From IMG/VR virus record IMGVR_UViG_3300029893_000001, positions 1 to 64,000 of that record: a stretch of 64,000 nucleotides of DNA. One strand, given 5' to 3'. The notes below the pieces were generated by a model. It did no database searches. It was not told the origin of the DNA and saw only the letters and a program-made list of their open reading frames with translations. This document shows positions 1 through 7,511 of the stretch, in pieces. Position 1 is the first letter of the stretch. Every line of letters starts with the position of its first letter. This stretch comes from a virus. The position numbers and the translations under genes were made by a program.

Positions 1-88
1 CCTCTTCTAGAGTATCAAACATTTCCTTGTCGTGAGTATCCAGTTCATCGCTTTCGGTATACTCATCTACTTCGTACCACGTGGGCAT
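1..88 (-). CDS. Partial hypothetical protein, cut by window edge
   Basis: The gene starts at position 88 (ATG, preceded by GAGGGAC as ribosome binding site) and runs off the left edge. Only 29 residues are visible, beginning MPTWYEVDEYTESDELDTHD; they are strongly acidic. Nothing in this fragment identifies a family. It is the gene downstream of the terminator at 116-149, so it probably has its own promoter or is served by read-through. Confidence 0.6.
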   Translation of the reverse strand, partial: MPTWYEVDEYTESDELDTHDKEMFDTLEE

Positions 89-115
89 ATGTCCCTCTGA
101 GCTTGGACGTTAAAC

Positions 116-149
116 GAAAGAAAGGGCCGGTGTTCCGGCCCTTTCTTTC
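116..149 (-). terminator. Rho-independent terminator-like hairpin
   Basis: A perfect 15-bp stem (116-130 against 135-149) with a TGTT loop. On the minus strand the stem ends in TTTCTTTC and is followed by GTTTAA, so it has a U-rich 3' side. It overlaps the stop codon of the gene at 148-372 and separates it from the next gene. Confidence 0.8.
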
Positions 150-372
150 AGTCCTTCGAGCTTTTTGCTCTCTCGTTCAAGAGATCCACGAGTTCGATGG
201 CCAGATTTTCCGCAGTCTGCCAATCTCCATCGATGATATAGAAATCGGCGATGCGCGTCTCGTCCAATCCGCCTTCATGTCGGAAGACAGCAACGTGCGG
301 GACCTCAGCGCACGTCGCCGTGTGCCAGTCGTACAGACCGGTCCAGTCCTCTTCCTCCTCGGGCCTCTCCAT
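148..372 (-). CDS. Hypothetical acidic protein, 74 aa
   Basis: A 74-residue acidic soluble protein with no signal peptide, membrane segment or cysteine motif that I recognise. It begins MERPEEEEDW and starts 5 bases after the stop codon of the 378-854 gene, so the two are one transcription unit closed by the hairpin at 116-149. Function unknown. Confidence 0.6.
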   Translation of the reverse strand: MERPEEEEDWTGLYDWHTATCAEVPHVAVFRHEGGLDETRIADFYIIDGDWQTAENLAIELVDLLNERAKSSKD

Positions 373-377
373 TGGAA

Positions 378-854
378 TCAGGCCTTCGCCTTCTTCTTGG
401 ACTTCTCGGACTTCGGCCGCGTCCAGCCCATCTCCTCGTAGAAGTCGAGTCCGTATCGGACGCAGAAGTCGCTGAGCGCGCTCCTCGCCTTCTCGAACTC
501 CGGGTTCGGTGAACCACCGGTTCCCGAAGGATCCGCGTCCACCGTCTCGGGAAGGGACTTGACCTTGTTCACGAGACGGCTCTTCTCGGTCGCGATGAAC
601 GTCTCCAGCATTTCCTTCCGGAACTGCTCGGGGCCCTTCGTGATGTTGTACTCGAACGTGGTGGTGATGAGCTTCTCGCTCGACTTCACGTAGATCGGGA
701 CGACGAGCTTCTTCTTCTTGGGATCGTAGCTCATCTCACCGGACAGCGAAAACTCGATGTACTCTCCGGTCTCGCCCTTGAAGATCATGAGCGTCCCACG
801 GCTGATGCGCAGGTGCTCTCCGTCCGTGGTCTCGAAACGTGCACGATTCGACAT
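378..854 (-). CDS. Hypothetical protein, 158 aa, with basic tail
   Basis: A 158-residue protein, apparently mixed beta at the N-terminus and helical towards the C-terminus, ending in a Lys/Ala tail (KSEKSKKKAKA). I do not recognise the family. The start at 854 is preceded by GGAGGTAAATC. It is the first gene after the motif at 924-944, which is built into a palindrome, so it is probably the head of a short operon with the 148-372 gene. Confidence 0.7.
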   Translation of the reverse strand: MSNRARFETTDGEHLRISRGTLMIFKGETGEYIEFSLSGEMSYDPKKKKLVVPIYVKSSEKLITTTFEYNITKGPEQFRKEMLETFIATEKSRLVNKVKSLPETVDADPSGTGGSPNPEFEKARSALSDFCVRYGLDFYEEMGWTRPKSEKSKKKAKA

Positions 855-904
855 GATTTACCTCCACACTTTCTTGTGCTTCACGGGTTGTTGGGACTAG
901 CAGG

Positions 905-944
905 GTCAACCCTGCCGACACCGTTTAGTATCGGCAGGGTTGAC
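905..944 (-). promoter_or_regulatory. Phage promoter-like motif inside a 14-bp inverted repeat
   Basis: The minus strand reads CAACCCTGCCGATACTAAA here, a variant of the motif found 14 times in the window (consensus YGAACCCWGCCGATANTAR). Unlike the other copies it is one arm of a perfect inverted repeat (905-918 against 931-944, 14 bp, 12-base loop), so it could also form a terminator-like hairpin or bind a dimeric regulator. It lies 70 bases before the start codon at 854. Confidence 0.6.
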
Positions 945-952
945 GTCCTTTA

Positions 953-1156
953 CTAGTCGAGCGGGGGATTCCCAATGAGGGCGTCGACCGTATCGACGAG
1001 ATCTGCCATCTCCTCAGGAGAGAGGCGAATCTCTTCTCCGGAGAGAATTGCTCGGTTCTTCGCGTCACGTAGCCAACGGAGAGCGGAATCCTTTCGGCCT
1101 CGACTGGCCTGATCCTTCGCGTTGAGCAACGCCCACTTCACAGAGCCGGGTGTCAT
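953..1156 (-). CDS. Hypothetical protein, 67 aa
   Basis: A 67-residue, probably all-helical protein. I chose the ATG at 1156 (MTPGSVKWALLNA) because its first base is shared with the last base of the upstream stop codon, the coupling style used throughout this window; an in-frame upstream start at 1183 would overlap more. No recognised domain. Confidence 0.6.
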   Translation of the reverse strand: MTPGSVKWALLNAKDQASRGRKDSALRWLRDAKNRAILSGEEIRLSPEEMADLVDTVDALIGNPPLD

Positions 1157-1446
1157 CAATCGTCTAGCGCCTGTTCGATCCACTGCTTCACCAGACCATA
1201 AGGTCGATTGATGAAGTAGGTGAACTTGTCGTCTCGCTGTCGCAGGACAGTCACGTTTGCTTCCTGACGATGGGCCGAGACACTGATGACCTCGTCGGGA
1301 TCGATCATCGCGCTCTCTCCGTTCGTGAGAGGCATCTCCAGAAGATGACCGACGAACTTCGGTGCCTCCCCTACCGGCTGCGCCGTGGCCGAAGGAGGAG
1401 CCGACGGAGGGACGAACTCATGGATTCGACGTGCAGGGATACTCAT
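1156..1446 (-). CDS. Hypothetical protein, 96 aa
   Basis: A 96-residue protein with a Pro/Ala-rich stretch near residues 10-30 and a C-terminal part that looks like a small beta-alpha domain (FTYFINRPYGLVKQWIEQAL). The start at 1446 follows GGAACCTGTCA. Stop is shared with the start of the next gene. Function unknown. Confidence 0.65.
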   Translation of the reverse strand: MSIPARRIHEFVPPSAPPSATAQPVGEAPKFVGHLLEMPLTNGESAMIDPDEVISVSAHRQEANVTVLRQRDDKFTYFINRPYGLVKQWIEQALDD

Positions 1447-1516
1447 GATTGACAGGTTCCTTTTCGAATTGACAGGTGGGGAAATTGGTTGGAGGTAGTT
1501 AGCCCCCGAACTCTGA

Positions 1517-1708
1517 TTACCAGGACCGAACGTAGCCGTAACCGGGGCAGCCGGTACGAGGGCACTTGACCCGTTCGTATCCGTCAGGACCTCCGCTGTA
1601 ATCCCTCCCGGAGTAACGTTCGACCTCTTCTGGAAGGTATTCTATGACTGCTTCACAGTCCCGGCAGGTTACGCGTTTCGGCTTCGGACCTTCAACGATC
1701 TTTGCCAT
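1517..1708 (-). CDS. Small zinc-ribbon protein, 63 aa
   Basis: The internal ATG at 1708 (MAKIVEGPKPKRVTCRDCEA) is preferred because the upstream gene ends at 1713. Two cysteine pairs, CRDC near the start and CPRTGC near the end, separated by about 30 residues, suggest one structural zinc site. Such zinc-ribbon proteins are common in large phages and may bind nucleic acid or proteins. The specific role is unknown. Confidence 0.65.
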   Translation of the reverse strand: MAKIVEGPKPKRVTCRDCEAVIEYLPEEVERYSGRDYSGGPDGYERVKCPRTGCPGYGYVRSW

Positions 1709-1712
1709 ATCA

Positions 1713-2012
1713 TTAACCCGGATAGACTCCGATGACGGCCGAGTTGACGTGTTCACAGAAATGGGTCTTGAGCTTGTCGCTCACTTCGAACCACATTTCC
1801 AGTTCCTTGGGGTTCCATGAGCCACTCGGGATTCCCGACTCACAGTGAATCACGACATCGGCGTTCGGCGCCCATTCCCCTGGATCGTCTTCACCGAGAA
1901 AGGTTGCTTCCTCGATGATCTTGCGACGACGAGCCGGGTCCGCCGAAATGTATCGACCGAAGACTTCGTCGATTGCCGAACGGACCCTCTCCAGGATATC
2001 CGGAGTACTCAT
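1713..2012 (-). CDS. Hypothetical protein, 99 aa
   Basis: A 99-residue soluble protein with an N-terminal amphipathic helix (MSTPDILERVRSAIDEVFGR) and no recognised domain. Its start codon overlaps the stop codon of the gene upstream by 4 bases (ATGA at 2009-2012), showing translational coupling. Confidence 0.65.
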   Translation of the reverse strand: MSTPDILERVRSAIDEVFGRYISADPARRRKIIEEATFLGEDDPGEWAPNADVVIHCESGIPSGSWNPKELEMWFEVSDKLKTHFCEHVNSAVIGVYPG

Positions 2013-2284
2013 CTCACGACCTCACGGAAGGGAAAATCCGTGGCCGCCATCAGGACACGACCGATGCGTTGGCCGAAATTGGCTCCGGCGTCGTAGCACT
2101 CGTTCGCGTTCTGGTTGTCGTCCCACGTCATCCCGATATAACTCTCATCCTGTTCGCGCTCTGCGACGAGGCCGTCGATGACTCCGATCTTGAATGCCTC
2201 ACGGGCTTCACTGTCCGCCAGAATGCCACGGACTGTGAACGAGATCGGAAGAGCCCAGATGAAAGACTCCAGCTTCTTGATCAT
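2009..2284 (-). CDS. Hypothetical protein, 91 aa
   Basis: A 91-residue helical protein (MIKKLESFIWALPISFTVRG) without a recognised domain. A moderately hydrophobic N-terminal stretch is present but it is too short and broken for a confident membrane segment. It touches its neighbours on both sides (stop at 2009, start at 2284). Confidence 0.6.
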   Translation of the reverse strand: MIKKLESFIWALPISFTVRGILADSEAREAFKIGVIDGLVAEREQDESYIGMTWDDNQNANECYDAGANFGQRIGRVLMAATDFPFREVVR

Positions 2285-2514
2285 TACTCCCTCACCTCGT
2301 GGTTGCTTTCAGGCACAAAGACCTGAGCGACTCCATTCGGAACGTACCTGTTGTCCCAATCCTTCATGTGGGGATCGGTGTCGAGTAGTACCGAAGTAGG
2401 TTGGCTGTCGGAAATCCCACTTCCTTCTAGGCACACGACGACCACGGTGTCCCCTTTCAGAGGGGATTCTTCCCTAACTCGCTTCAGCTCAGCGATCATT
2501 TCGTCGATGGTCAT
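2284..2514 (-). CDS. Hypothetical protein, 76 aa
   Basis: I chose the ATG at 2514 (MTIDEMIAELKRVREESPLK) because it overlaps the upstream stop by 4 bases. The protein has an N-terminal helix followed by a short beta pattern (GDTVVVVCLEGSG), reminiscent of small phage proteins of unknown role that begin with TIDEMI(A/E)EL. Function unknown. Confidence 0.6.
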   Translation of the reverse strand: MTIDEMIAELKRVREESPLKGDTVVVVCLEGSGISDSQPTSVLLDTDPHMKDWDNRYVPNGVAQVFVPESNHEVRE

Positions 2515-2966
2515 CCGTACACGACCTCGCCCAGAAGGCAGAGCTGAAGGAAAACATCTCCGGTACACGCGTCGTAGTTCGTGCTGAGGAAATCTCCCCA
2601 ATGGCGCGGGTACTTCTCTGCCATGAGAGTCAGTCCTCGCTGTACCGCATCGCGGTCGAGTACGAGAGGAGCGTACTTCTTGTCCGTGCCCTCGTCGAAG
2701 ACGCGACAGATCACCGCACCGCCATCCAGAAGCGGGTAATCGTTGTGCTTGAATACCTCGTCTTCGTCAATGACGGGGCGGACAACCTTCGGCTCTCGGT
2801 AGTCCATGATGCGACACCAGTAACTGACTCCGCCCTCGAAGCCAGAGCAGATCAGACTGGCAACATCTCGGGCAGAAACGTCGATCTGAACCTTGAACCC
2901 GTCCGGTGGGCCGCAGTCAACCTCGAACTTTGAAACCTCGTCGTTCTTACCATTGGACATCATCAT
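2511..2966 (-). CDS. Hypothetical protein, 151 aa
   Basis: A 151-residue protein starting with three tandem ATG codons after GGAAGGAG. It has a central pattern SYWCRIMDYREPK and scattered histidines and cysteines, but no recognised motif set. It is the first gene after the unusual 143-base gap that holds a 14-bp inverted repeat (2985-3099), so its expression may be influenced by that structure. Confidence 0.7.
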   Translation of the reverse strand: MMMSNGKNDEVSKFEVDCGPPDGFKVQIDVSARDVASLICSGFEGGVSYWCRIMDYREPKVVRPVIDEDEVFKHNDYPLLDGGAVICRVFDEGTDKKYAPLVLDRDAVQRGLTLMAEKYPRHWGDFLSTNYDACTGDVFLQLCLLGEVVYG

Positions 2967-2984
2967 TCTCCTTCCTTATTTTCG

Positions 2985-3099
2985 GCTCCTGCGTGCAACG
3001 AGAGCGATTTTCCCTAAAAGAGCAATCTGAGGGCGCGGAAGCGCTATGTTGTGGGTGTGGCTGGTGCCAGAGAAAACCGCACTCATTGCACGCAGGAGC
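2985..3099. ncRNA. Candidate structured RNA bounded by a 14-bp inverted repeat
   Basis: Perfect 14-bp arms GCTCCTGCGTGCAA (2985-2998) and its complement (3086-3099) enclose 87 bases in an otherwise tightly packed region. Inside are smaller self-complementary stretches, GCGC-TTCC-GCGC on the minus strand near 3033-3044 and CTGG-TG-CCAG near 3062. A 36-codon minus-strand frame also fits here but has no convincing ribosome binding site. A small RNA or a 5'-leader structure of the 2966 gene is the likeliest reading. Confidence 0.4.
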
Positions 3100-3109
3100 G
3101 TGCTTTATA

Positions 3110-3355
3110 CTAGGACGTGAGGTCGATGAAGGACCAAACCGTGTGGTCCTCCGAGAAGTGTGCCTTCAGAATCTTGACGATTCGAGACCGAGGTGAGAAG
3201 GCACACTTCTTTTTGTCATCGCCTACGGAGGCAATTGCACCAAGTAAGTAGGCGAGATCCGCTCCGACTCTACCGCGGAAAGTCTCGGTGCTGACCAGGA
3301 CTGCGGTGTATACATCCTTCATCAGAAGGAGACGCTTTCGGTCGTTCATTTTCAT
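3110..3355 (-). CDS. Hypothetical protein, 81 aa
   Basis: An 81-residue basic protein starting MKMNDRKRLLLMKDVYTAVL, overlapping the stop of the upstream gene by 4 bases. It is followed by the noncoding gap with the 14-bp inverted repeat, so it appears to end the operon that begins at the promoter motif near 5033. No recognised family. Confidence 0.6.
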   Translation of the reverse strand: MKMNDRKRLLLMKDVYTAVLVSTETFRGRVGADLAYLLGAIASVGDDKKKCAFSPRSRIVKILKAHFSEDHTVWSFIDLTS

Positions 3356-3696
3356 CCCTTCAACGAAGACGGGCCCGAAGATTTATGATCTCTTGGGCTG
3401 CAAGTTGTTGACCTGGCGACGAAGTCTCGAACGCTCTCGGGATCGAGAACACCAGGAATGCCAATCATCCACGGCTCTCCCGGTTCTTCCTTGTTCTCGA
3501 AATCGACGTACTCCTGGGCCTTCTCATGTGAGGGGAACACCGTTGCCTCACTAGGGTCCAGAGTGTCGATATGCATCTCTGATGGTTCGCTGCCCTGCGG
3601 GACTGGCCGATTGAAGACGATCAGGTATGCACCAGTGAACTTATTGAAGACCACACACTTTTCTTCTTCGGCGTCTTCACGGTCAGCTTCGGTCAT
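3352..3696 (-). CDS. Hypothetical protein, 114 aa
   Basis: A 114-residue protein with an acidic N-terminus (MTEADREDAEEEKC) and a Ser/Pro-rich C-terminus. It is coupled by 4-base overlaps to the genes on both sides. No domain recognised. Confidence 0.6.
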   Translation of the reverse strand: MTEADREDAEEEKCVVFNKFTGAYLIVFNRPVPQGSEPSEMHIDTLDPSEATVFPSHEKAQEYVDFENKEEPGEPWMIGIPGVLDPESVRDFVARSTTCSPRDHKSSGPSSLKG

Positions 3697-4991
3697 GCGC
3701 CCATCCTTCGTTCGGCCTCGGACTCACGGATGTAGTCGTAGTGGTCGTTGATGATCTCGTCAGCCGCCTTTAGGGCAACCTCGCTGGTTCGCTCGCGATT
3801 GATCACGAGTGACGTCGTACGGCCCCCACACTCGTAGCAGTTGACGTTGTACGATCCACGGAAGTACTCCTCAGCGAAATCAGGGTCCTCGCTGAATTCG
3901 TCCGCCGTGATTCCGTGAGCGTCGATGCTGGGGTTCACGTGCTCGCCCTTTCCGTCGCAGGTCCCGCAGACCTCCCACTTGAGGTGCAGCACGTGCTCGA
4001 CCATGCCGGGTTCCAGGAATCGAAGAACCCAATCTCCGAGTTCCTCTCGCGCCTTCTGAACGAGTTCCATCGAAGCGTTAGGCCACTGCTCCATGTCGTA
4101 GTCCTGGAGACCGAGCCAGGACCGGAGCGTCTCCTCGTACTGCTCCTTCGTGGTCTCTCCGTGGACCATCCTATTCAGCGCCCGGCCAAGGCTACCGAAC
4201 GAAATGCTTCCAGTCGAGAACATGTCCCAGCCCTTCGACGCACGGAGCTTGCACTTCTGGAAGAAGTTCAGGCCTTGCTCGTCCTCCTGGTCACGAATGA
4301 TCCATTCCATGGCACCGATTCCGAAGTGGAACGGAATCCTTGGTCCGGAGCCCTGCGTCATGTAGTATGGCAGGTTGTCTTGCTGGATCTCTCGAAGCGA
4401 GAAAACCTTACGTCCGTTCTTCTTGAACCACAGGCGAATGCTCGGACGAGTACGATTTTGCGAGTCGTCCTTATCTAGCTGAATCCAATCGCGGGGACCG
4501 AATTGCAGAGACAGAACGATCGTATGCGGAGCCTTGGGCCTTTCGGTGTCCCATTGGCTTTGCCAGCGGCTCGCAAGATCCACTGAGAGGTATCCCTTGA
4601 AGAAGTTGTAGAAGCTCTTCGTACGAAGGGCGTCCACCAACATCTCTCGAAGCGTGCCCTGAAACCAGGTACGCCGGGACTCCGGAAGGAAGTCCATGTA
4701 TCCCTCGGGTCGCTCGGGGAAATGGATGCTCCACCCGTAGCAGCTTCCCATGTACTTGGGCTCGATCTTCTTGCTATCGACGAGACGATCGATCACCTCA
4801 TCGATGAACTTCGAGATACTCTCGTCGAGTTGCTCCCCTCGAAGCTCCAACTCCGACTTCTCCCGCAGAGGAGCCGCGGGAAGATCGGGCTCGACGTAGA
4901 AAGTCGCGGTCATGGCATCCAGGTCGATCTCGACCTCGGGAAGCGACTTGAGGTCGGACCCATACATTGCCATCCTGTCTCGACGGTCCAT
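3693..4991 (-). CDS. Large hypothetical protein with C-terminal zinc motif, 432 aa
   Basis: First gene after the promoter motif at 5033-5051. The only clear signature is near the C-terminus: CGTCDGKG, then about 50 residues later CYECGG, which resembles the CxxCxGxG zinc fingers of DnaJ-like and other nucleic-acid or chaperone-related proteins. The central part (WIIRDQEDEQGLNFFQKC) is unfamiliar. Length and position at the head of an operon suggest a substantial early or middle function that I cannot name. Confidence 0.75.
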   Translation of the reverse strand: MDRRDRMAMYGSDLKSLPEVEIDLDAMTATFYVEPDLPAAPLREKSELELRGEQLDESISKFIDEVIDRLVDSKKIEPKYMGSCYGWSIHFPERPEGYMDFLPESRRTWFQGTLREMLVDALRTKSFYNFFKGYLSVDLASRWQSQWDTERPKAPHTIVLSLQFGPRDWIQLDKDDSQNRTRPSIRLWFKKNGRKVFSLREIQQDNLPYYMTQGSGPRIPFHFGIGAMEWIIRDQEDEQGLNFFQKCKLRASKGWDMFSTGSISFGSLGRALNRMVHGETTKEQYEETLRSWLGLQDYDMEQWPNASMELVQKAREELGDWVLRFLEPGMVEHVLHLKWEVCGTCDGKGEHVNPSIDAHGITADEFSEDPDFAEEYFRGSYNVNCYECGGRTTSLVINRERTSEVALKAADEIINDHYDYIRESEAERRMGA

Positions 4992-5032
4992 TATTCATTT
5001 TCCTTTCTGCGGTCGGTGGTCGACTGCCCTGG

Positions 5033-5051
5033 CTAGTATCGGCAGGGTTCG
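5033..5051 (-). promoter_or_regulatory. Phage promoter-like motif
   Basis: Minus strand CGAACCCTGCCGATACTAG, an exact match to the consensus of the 14-copy motif. It lies 42 bases upstream of the start codon at 4991 and points towards it. Confidence 0.75.
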
Positions 5052-5057
5052 GTCTAC

Positions 5058-5276
5058 CTAGACCGGCGCCCCGTCGCACAGTCGTTCTTCACCCACCAGA
5101 CATGCACTACACCAGCCGCAAGCAAGATGGGGATTTAGACGCTCGGAGTCGAAACGCGCAAGGCGTTTCTTGGCAGCGGAGAGCTTCTTTTCGGCGTCAG
5201 CTACAGCCTTTTCCAGTTGTGCACGGTCTGCTTGATACTTGTCGTACTTCTCTTTTGACTTGCGCCGCGACGTCAT
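5058..5276 (-). CDS. Small coiled-coil protein with CxxC motif, 72 aa
   Basis: Starts at the ATG at 5276 (MTSRRKSKEKYDKYQAD). Residues 5-45 are a charged helix of coiled-coil type; the C-terminus has CGWCSACLVGEERLC, four closely spaced cysteines that could hold a zinc ion. An in-frame TTG three codons upstream is a less likely start. The gene ends just before the promoter motif of the next operon. Confidence 0.6.
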   Translation of the reverse strand: MTSRRKSKEKYDKYQADRAQLEKAVADAEKKLSAAKKRLARFDSERLNPHLACGWCSACLVGEERLCDGAPV

Positions 5277-5306
5277 AGTTCTCAACGCTTTTCTCGACGA
5301 GAGAGT

Positions 5307-5363
5307 TCACGGTGAAACTCGACGTTCATCGCCGTCGACTACCAGATAGATCTCCTGCGACAT
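5307..5363 (-). CDS. Possible 18-aa mini-protein
   Basis: A 19-codon frame (MSQEIYLVVDGDERRVSP, then TGA) with a strong ribosome binding site, GGAGG, seven bases upstream of the ATG. It fills part of an otherwise empty 130-base gap before the 5276 start. It may be a real mini-gene or a leader peptide; the ribosome binding site is the only support. Confidence 0.35.
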   Translation of the reverse strand: MSQEIYLVVDGDERRVSP

Positions 5364-5391
5364 GACAGAGCCTCCGGCTTAAATGACGAAA

Positions 5392-5409
5392 AGCCTGCAT
5401 TAGCAGGCT
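5392..5409 (-). terminator. Terminator-like hairpin
   Basis: AGCCTGC-TAAT-GCAGGCT on the minus strand, 7-bp stem, followed by TTTTCGTC. It lies directly after the stop codon of the 5416-5619 gene and would end the operon that starts at the motif near 5991. Confidence 0.65.
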
Positions 5410-5415
5410 CTTCAG

Positions 5416-5619
5416 TCAGGCGACCTTGCGGTCTTGTTCCCGGGCCCTCTTCCACTCCATCGTGAAGAAGGTCACCAGATGAACCTTGTTTTTCTGCCAC
5501 ACGTCCCAAGATCGCTGTTTCGTCTTCACGTGTTCAACGATCGTCTTGAGAGGGATCTCTCGGTGTGCAGCTTCTTGTAGGACTTTGAATAGACTCCGAA
5601 GAATCTCCTCGTCCGTCAT
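5416..5619 (-). CDS. Hypothetical helical protein, 67 aa
   Basis: A 67-residue helical protein (MTDEEILRSLFKVLQEAAHR), basic towards its C-terminus. It starts directly after the upstream stop codon and is followed by the hairpin at 5392-5409. No family recognised. Confidence 0.6.
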   Translation of the reverse strand: MTDEEILRSLFKVLQEAAHREIPLKTIVEHVKTKQRSWDVWQKNKVHLVTFFTMEWKRAREQDRKVA

Positions 5620-5952
5620 TCAGTTCACCATCTTCTGTGCGGTGTTCTTCGCACCGAAGATTTGGTCCCAGCCGGTCTTGAATGCCTTGCTGTTGACCAT
5701 CGCGGGTCCCTGAGACGTGGCCCTTCCCACACGGCCGTGGTTTCGAAGGAGAGTGAAAGGACCGGCCTGCTGGATTTCCACCAGTTCCACGTTGGGATCG
5801 AGAGGCTTCCCTTCCTCGAAGGGGCGGAGGGTTCCTAGCGCTACCGCGCCATCGCGTTCGAAGAGAACGTGTTGACCTTCGTGGGTTTCACATTCGCCCA
5901 GAATGATTCCCACGTGTTCGGAAGGCTCTTTCTTGTCATCTTTATCAGTCAC
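5620..5952 (-). CDS. Hypothetical protein, 110 aa
   Basis: A 110-residue protein with an acidic start and a beta-rich middle (GQHVLFERDGAVALGTLRPF). The C-terminal third contains VNSKAFKTGWDQIFG. It reminds me of short proteins seen in many large phages and myxobacterial genomes, but no function is known to me. First gene after the motif at 5991-6008. Confidence 0.6.
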   Translation of the reverse strand: MTDKDDKKEPSEHVGIILGECETHEGQHVLFERDGAVALGTLRPFEEGKPLDPNVELVEIQQAGPFTLLRNHGRVGRATSQGPAMVNSKAFKTGWDQIFGAKNTAQKMVN

Positions 5953-5990
5953 AATTGACCTCCCGCTGCCCGATGTAGGCGGCTACGGCT

Positions 5991-6008
5991 TACTATCGGG
6001 AGGGTTCG
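5991..6008 (-). promoter_or_regulatory. Phage promoter-like motif
   Basis: Minus strand CGAACCCTCCCGATAGTA, one mismatch (G to C at position 9) from the consensus. It lies 39 bases before the start codon at 5952. Confidence 0.65.
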
Positions 6009-6013
6009 CTCTA

Positions 6014-6394
6014 CTAGAAGTCTTCTGACGCACCTTCCGGATCCTCGTCCCAATGTGCCGGCACCAAACGAAAATCCTGTTCTAACTCGTCCACGGAGAC
6101 ATAGATTACTGGACGACCGCGCCCTGGTCCAGCGAGTGCTACTGTACCATCTTCGCCGATCGCTGTCACCTCCCATGAGCATAGATCGAATCCGATGGGC
6201 TTTCCCTGCCATCGCTGACCCGTTGCAACTGTGGTTTGTGACATAGCTACTTCTTCCGTATCGCTGACATTTGGCGTAGGATGAGGTTCACGGTGAGGAC
6301 ACCGCAAGCATTGTTGAAGCTCGTTTCCTGCGCGTAGGATTCGCTCGGAGGGTTCTCGGGTACAACCACCACAATGTCGTCGAACCCCTTTCAC
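6014..6394 (-). CDS. Hypothetical protein, N-terminal cysteines, 126 aa
   Basis: Two starts are possible. The ATG at 6394 overlaps the upstream stop (ATGA) and gives a protein whose first 35 residues hold CGGC and CLRC, a possible zinc site. An internal ATG at 6244 (MSQTTVATGQRWQGKPIGFD) would give only the C-terminal domain, which has the look of a small SH3-like or DUF fold common in phages (WEVTAIGEDGTVAL). I favour the long form because of the coupling. Confidence 0.55.
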   Translation of the reverse strand: MKGVRRHCGGCTREPSERILRAGNELQQCLRCPHREPHPTPNVSDTEEVAMSQTTVATGQRWQGKPIGFDLCSWEVTAIGEDGTVALAGPGRGRPVIYVSVDELEQDFRLVPAHWDEDPEGASEDF

Positions 6395-6603
6395 CTCAAC
6401 AATTCGACTTCAGTCCCACAGGGCTTGACGACGCAAATCGAAGTTACTTCCTCTCCTTCTACAGAACGGCCGCCCCACTCTGTCATGAAGAGGTCGTACC
6501 AAAATTGCGCCCGAGCCATTGCGTCGTCATAACTATTTGCCACGAATTTGAAACGTCCGCCACGTGAGAAGTATGCGTACGCTACAAATTCGGGCTTTGT
6601 CAT
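6391..6603 (-). CDS. Hypothetical protein, 70 aa
   Basis: A 70-residue protein (MTKPEFVAYAYFSRGGRFKF) with a pattern of a short beta hairpin, a helix (DDAMARAQFWYDLFM) and a further strand, typical of small phage accessory proteins. No known function. It follows the terminator at 6642-6678. Confidence 0.6.
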   Translation of the reverse strand: MTKPEFVAYAYFSRGGRFKFVANSYDDAMARAQFWYDLFMTEWGGRSVEGEEVTSICVVKPCGTEVELLR

Positions 6604-6641
6604 AATGACGAGATAATATCGAGCGCGCCCGTGATTAAACG

Positions 6642-6678
6642 AAAACGGGCCCCGAGCACATTGCTCGGGGCCCGTTTT
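6642..6678 (-). terminator. Strong bidirectional terminator hairpin
   Basis: Perfect 17-bp arms (6642-6658 and 6662-6678) with a 3-base loop; AAAA on one side and TTTT on the other make it look functional in both directions. It follows the stop of the 6713-7438 gene. Confidence 0.85.
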
Positions 6679-6712
6679 ATCGGTTTATCGGTCCTGTCCT
6701 AGAGGAAGAGGA

Positions 6713-7438
6713 TCAGATGTCCAGGCTGTCCAGGAGCCCGTCGAGGTCTTCCGAAGAAAGGTCCTCGGACCCGTTCTCCTCCGAAGCCTCCTCCGTCTCC
6801 TCCTCGTCCGAGGTGAGCGCTGCGACCGCCGCCGCGACCTCGTCCTCGTCCTCCGAGGCCTCCTCGGTCTCTTCCTCCTCGGTCTCCTCCGAGGCCACCG
6901 CCTGAGCGGCCGGCTTCGAGGGGGCCGCCTTCGCCGGAGCGGCGGCGGGCGTCTCCTTCCGACGACCACGACGCTTCATCGGCGTGCCGTCCTGCTTCAC
7001 ACCGTAGGGCGCCAGCGGCCGACCATCGGCGTCCGTTCCGTACGGCGCGGTCTCCGAAACCGAACCCGGAACCTGAAGAGCCTCGATCTGCTCCTCCTTG
7101 ATCGTACGAACCTTCTTGGTGGGCCCCGCCGCCGGGGGCGTGGTCTTCGTCTTCGCGGGCGCCTGCCTGGCCTTCGCGGGGGCCGGAGCCGCGGGAGCGG
7201 CGGCGACCGGAGCCGCCCCGACCGGGATGCGCTCGAAGCTGAAGCCCTGCTCCTTCAGGGCGATGCGCAGGTTGCGGAGCGAAACCGCGAGCGGGTCGTT
7301 GGTCAGACGGCCCTCTCGGGCGAGCTGGTTGTTCAGCTCCGCGACGCGGTTCTCGATGACGGTGCTGAACGCACCCTCCAGCATCGCGGGAATCGGCTTC
7401 GGGGTGTGGGTGCGGGTCTGAGGCTTGGTCTTTGCCAT
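6713..7438 (-). CDS. Ala/Pro-rich protein with acidic C-terminal tail, 241 aa
   Basis: Single-gene operon between the motif at 7512-7530 and the terminator at 6642-6678. Residues 1-70 are a folded helical part (AELNNQLAREGRL), residues 75-115 an Ala/Pro/Lys linker, then a short region with APYG repeated (residues about 131 and 143), a basic KRRGRRK patch, and a long Glu/Asp/Ser tail. The isolated strong promoter and terminator suggest high expression. A DNA- or protein-binding role is plausible but not shown. Confidence 0.75.
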   Translation of the reverse strand: MAKTKPQTRTHTPKPIPAMLEGAFSTVIENRVAELNNQLAREGRLTNDPLAVSLRNLRIALKEQGFSFERIPVGAAPVAAAPAAPAPAKARQAPAKTKTTPPAAGPTKKVRTIKEEQIEALQVPGSVSETAPYGTDADGRPLAPYGVKQDGTPMKRRGRRKETPAAAPAKAAPSKPAAQAVASEETEEEETEEASEDEDEVAAAVAALTSDEEETEEASEENGSEDLSSEDLDGLLDSLDI

Positions 7439-7511
7439 GATGTATGTATCTCCTTAGGAACAGGTACCGTTGTTGTAGAACTCTCGGCGGCGAACTGCCG
7501 CCAGACGCTAT

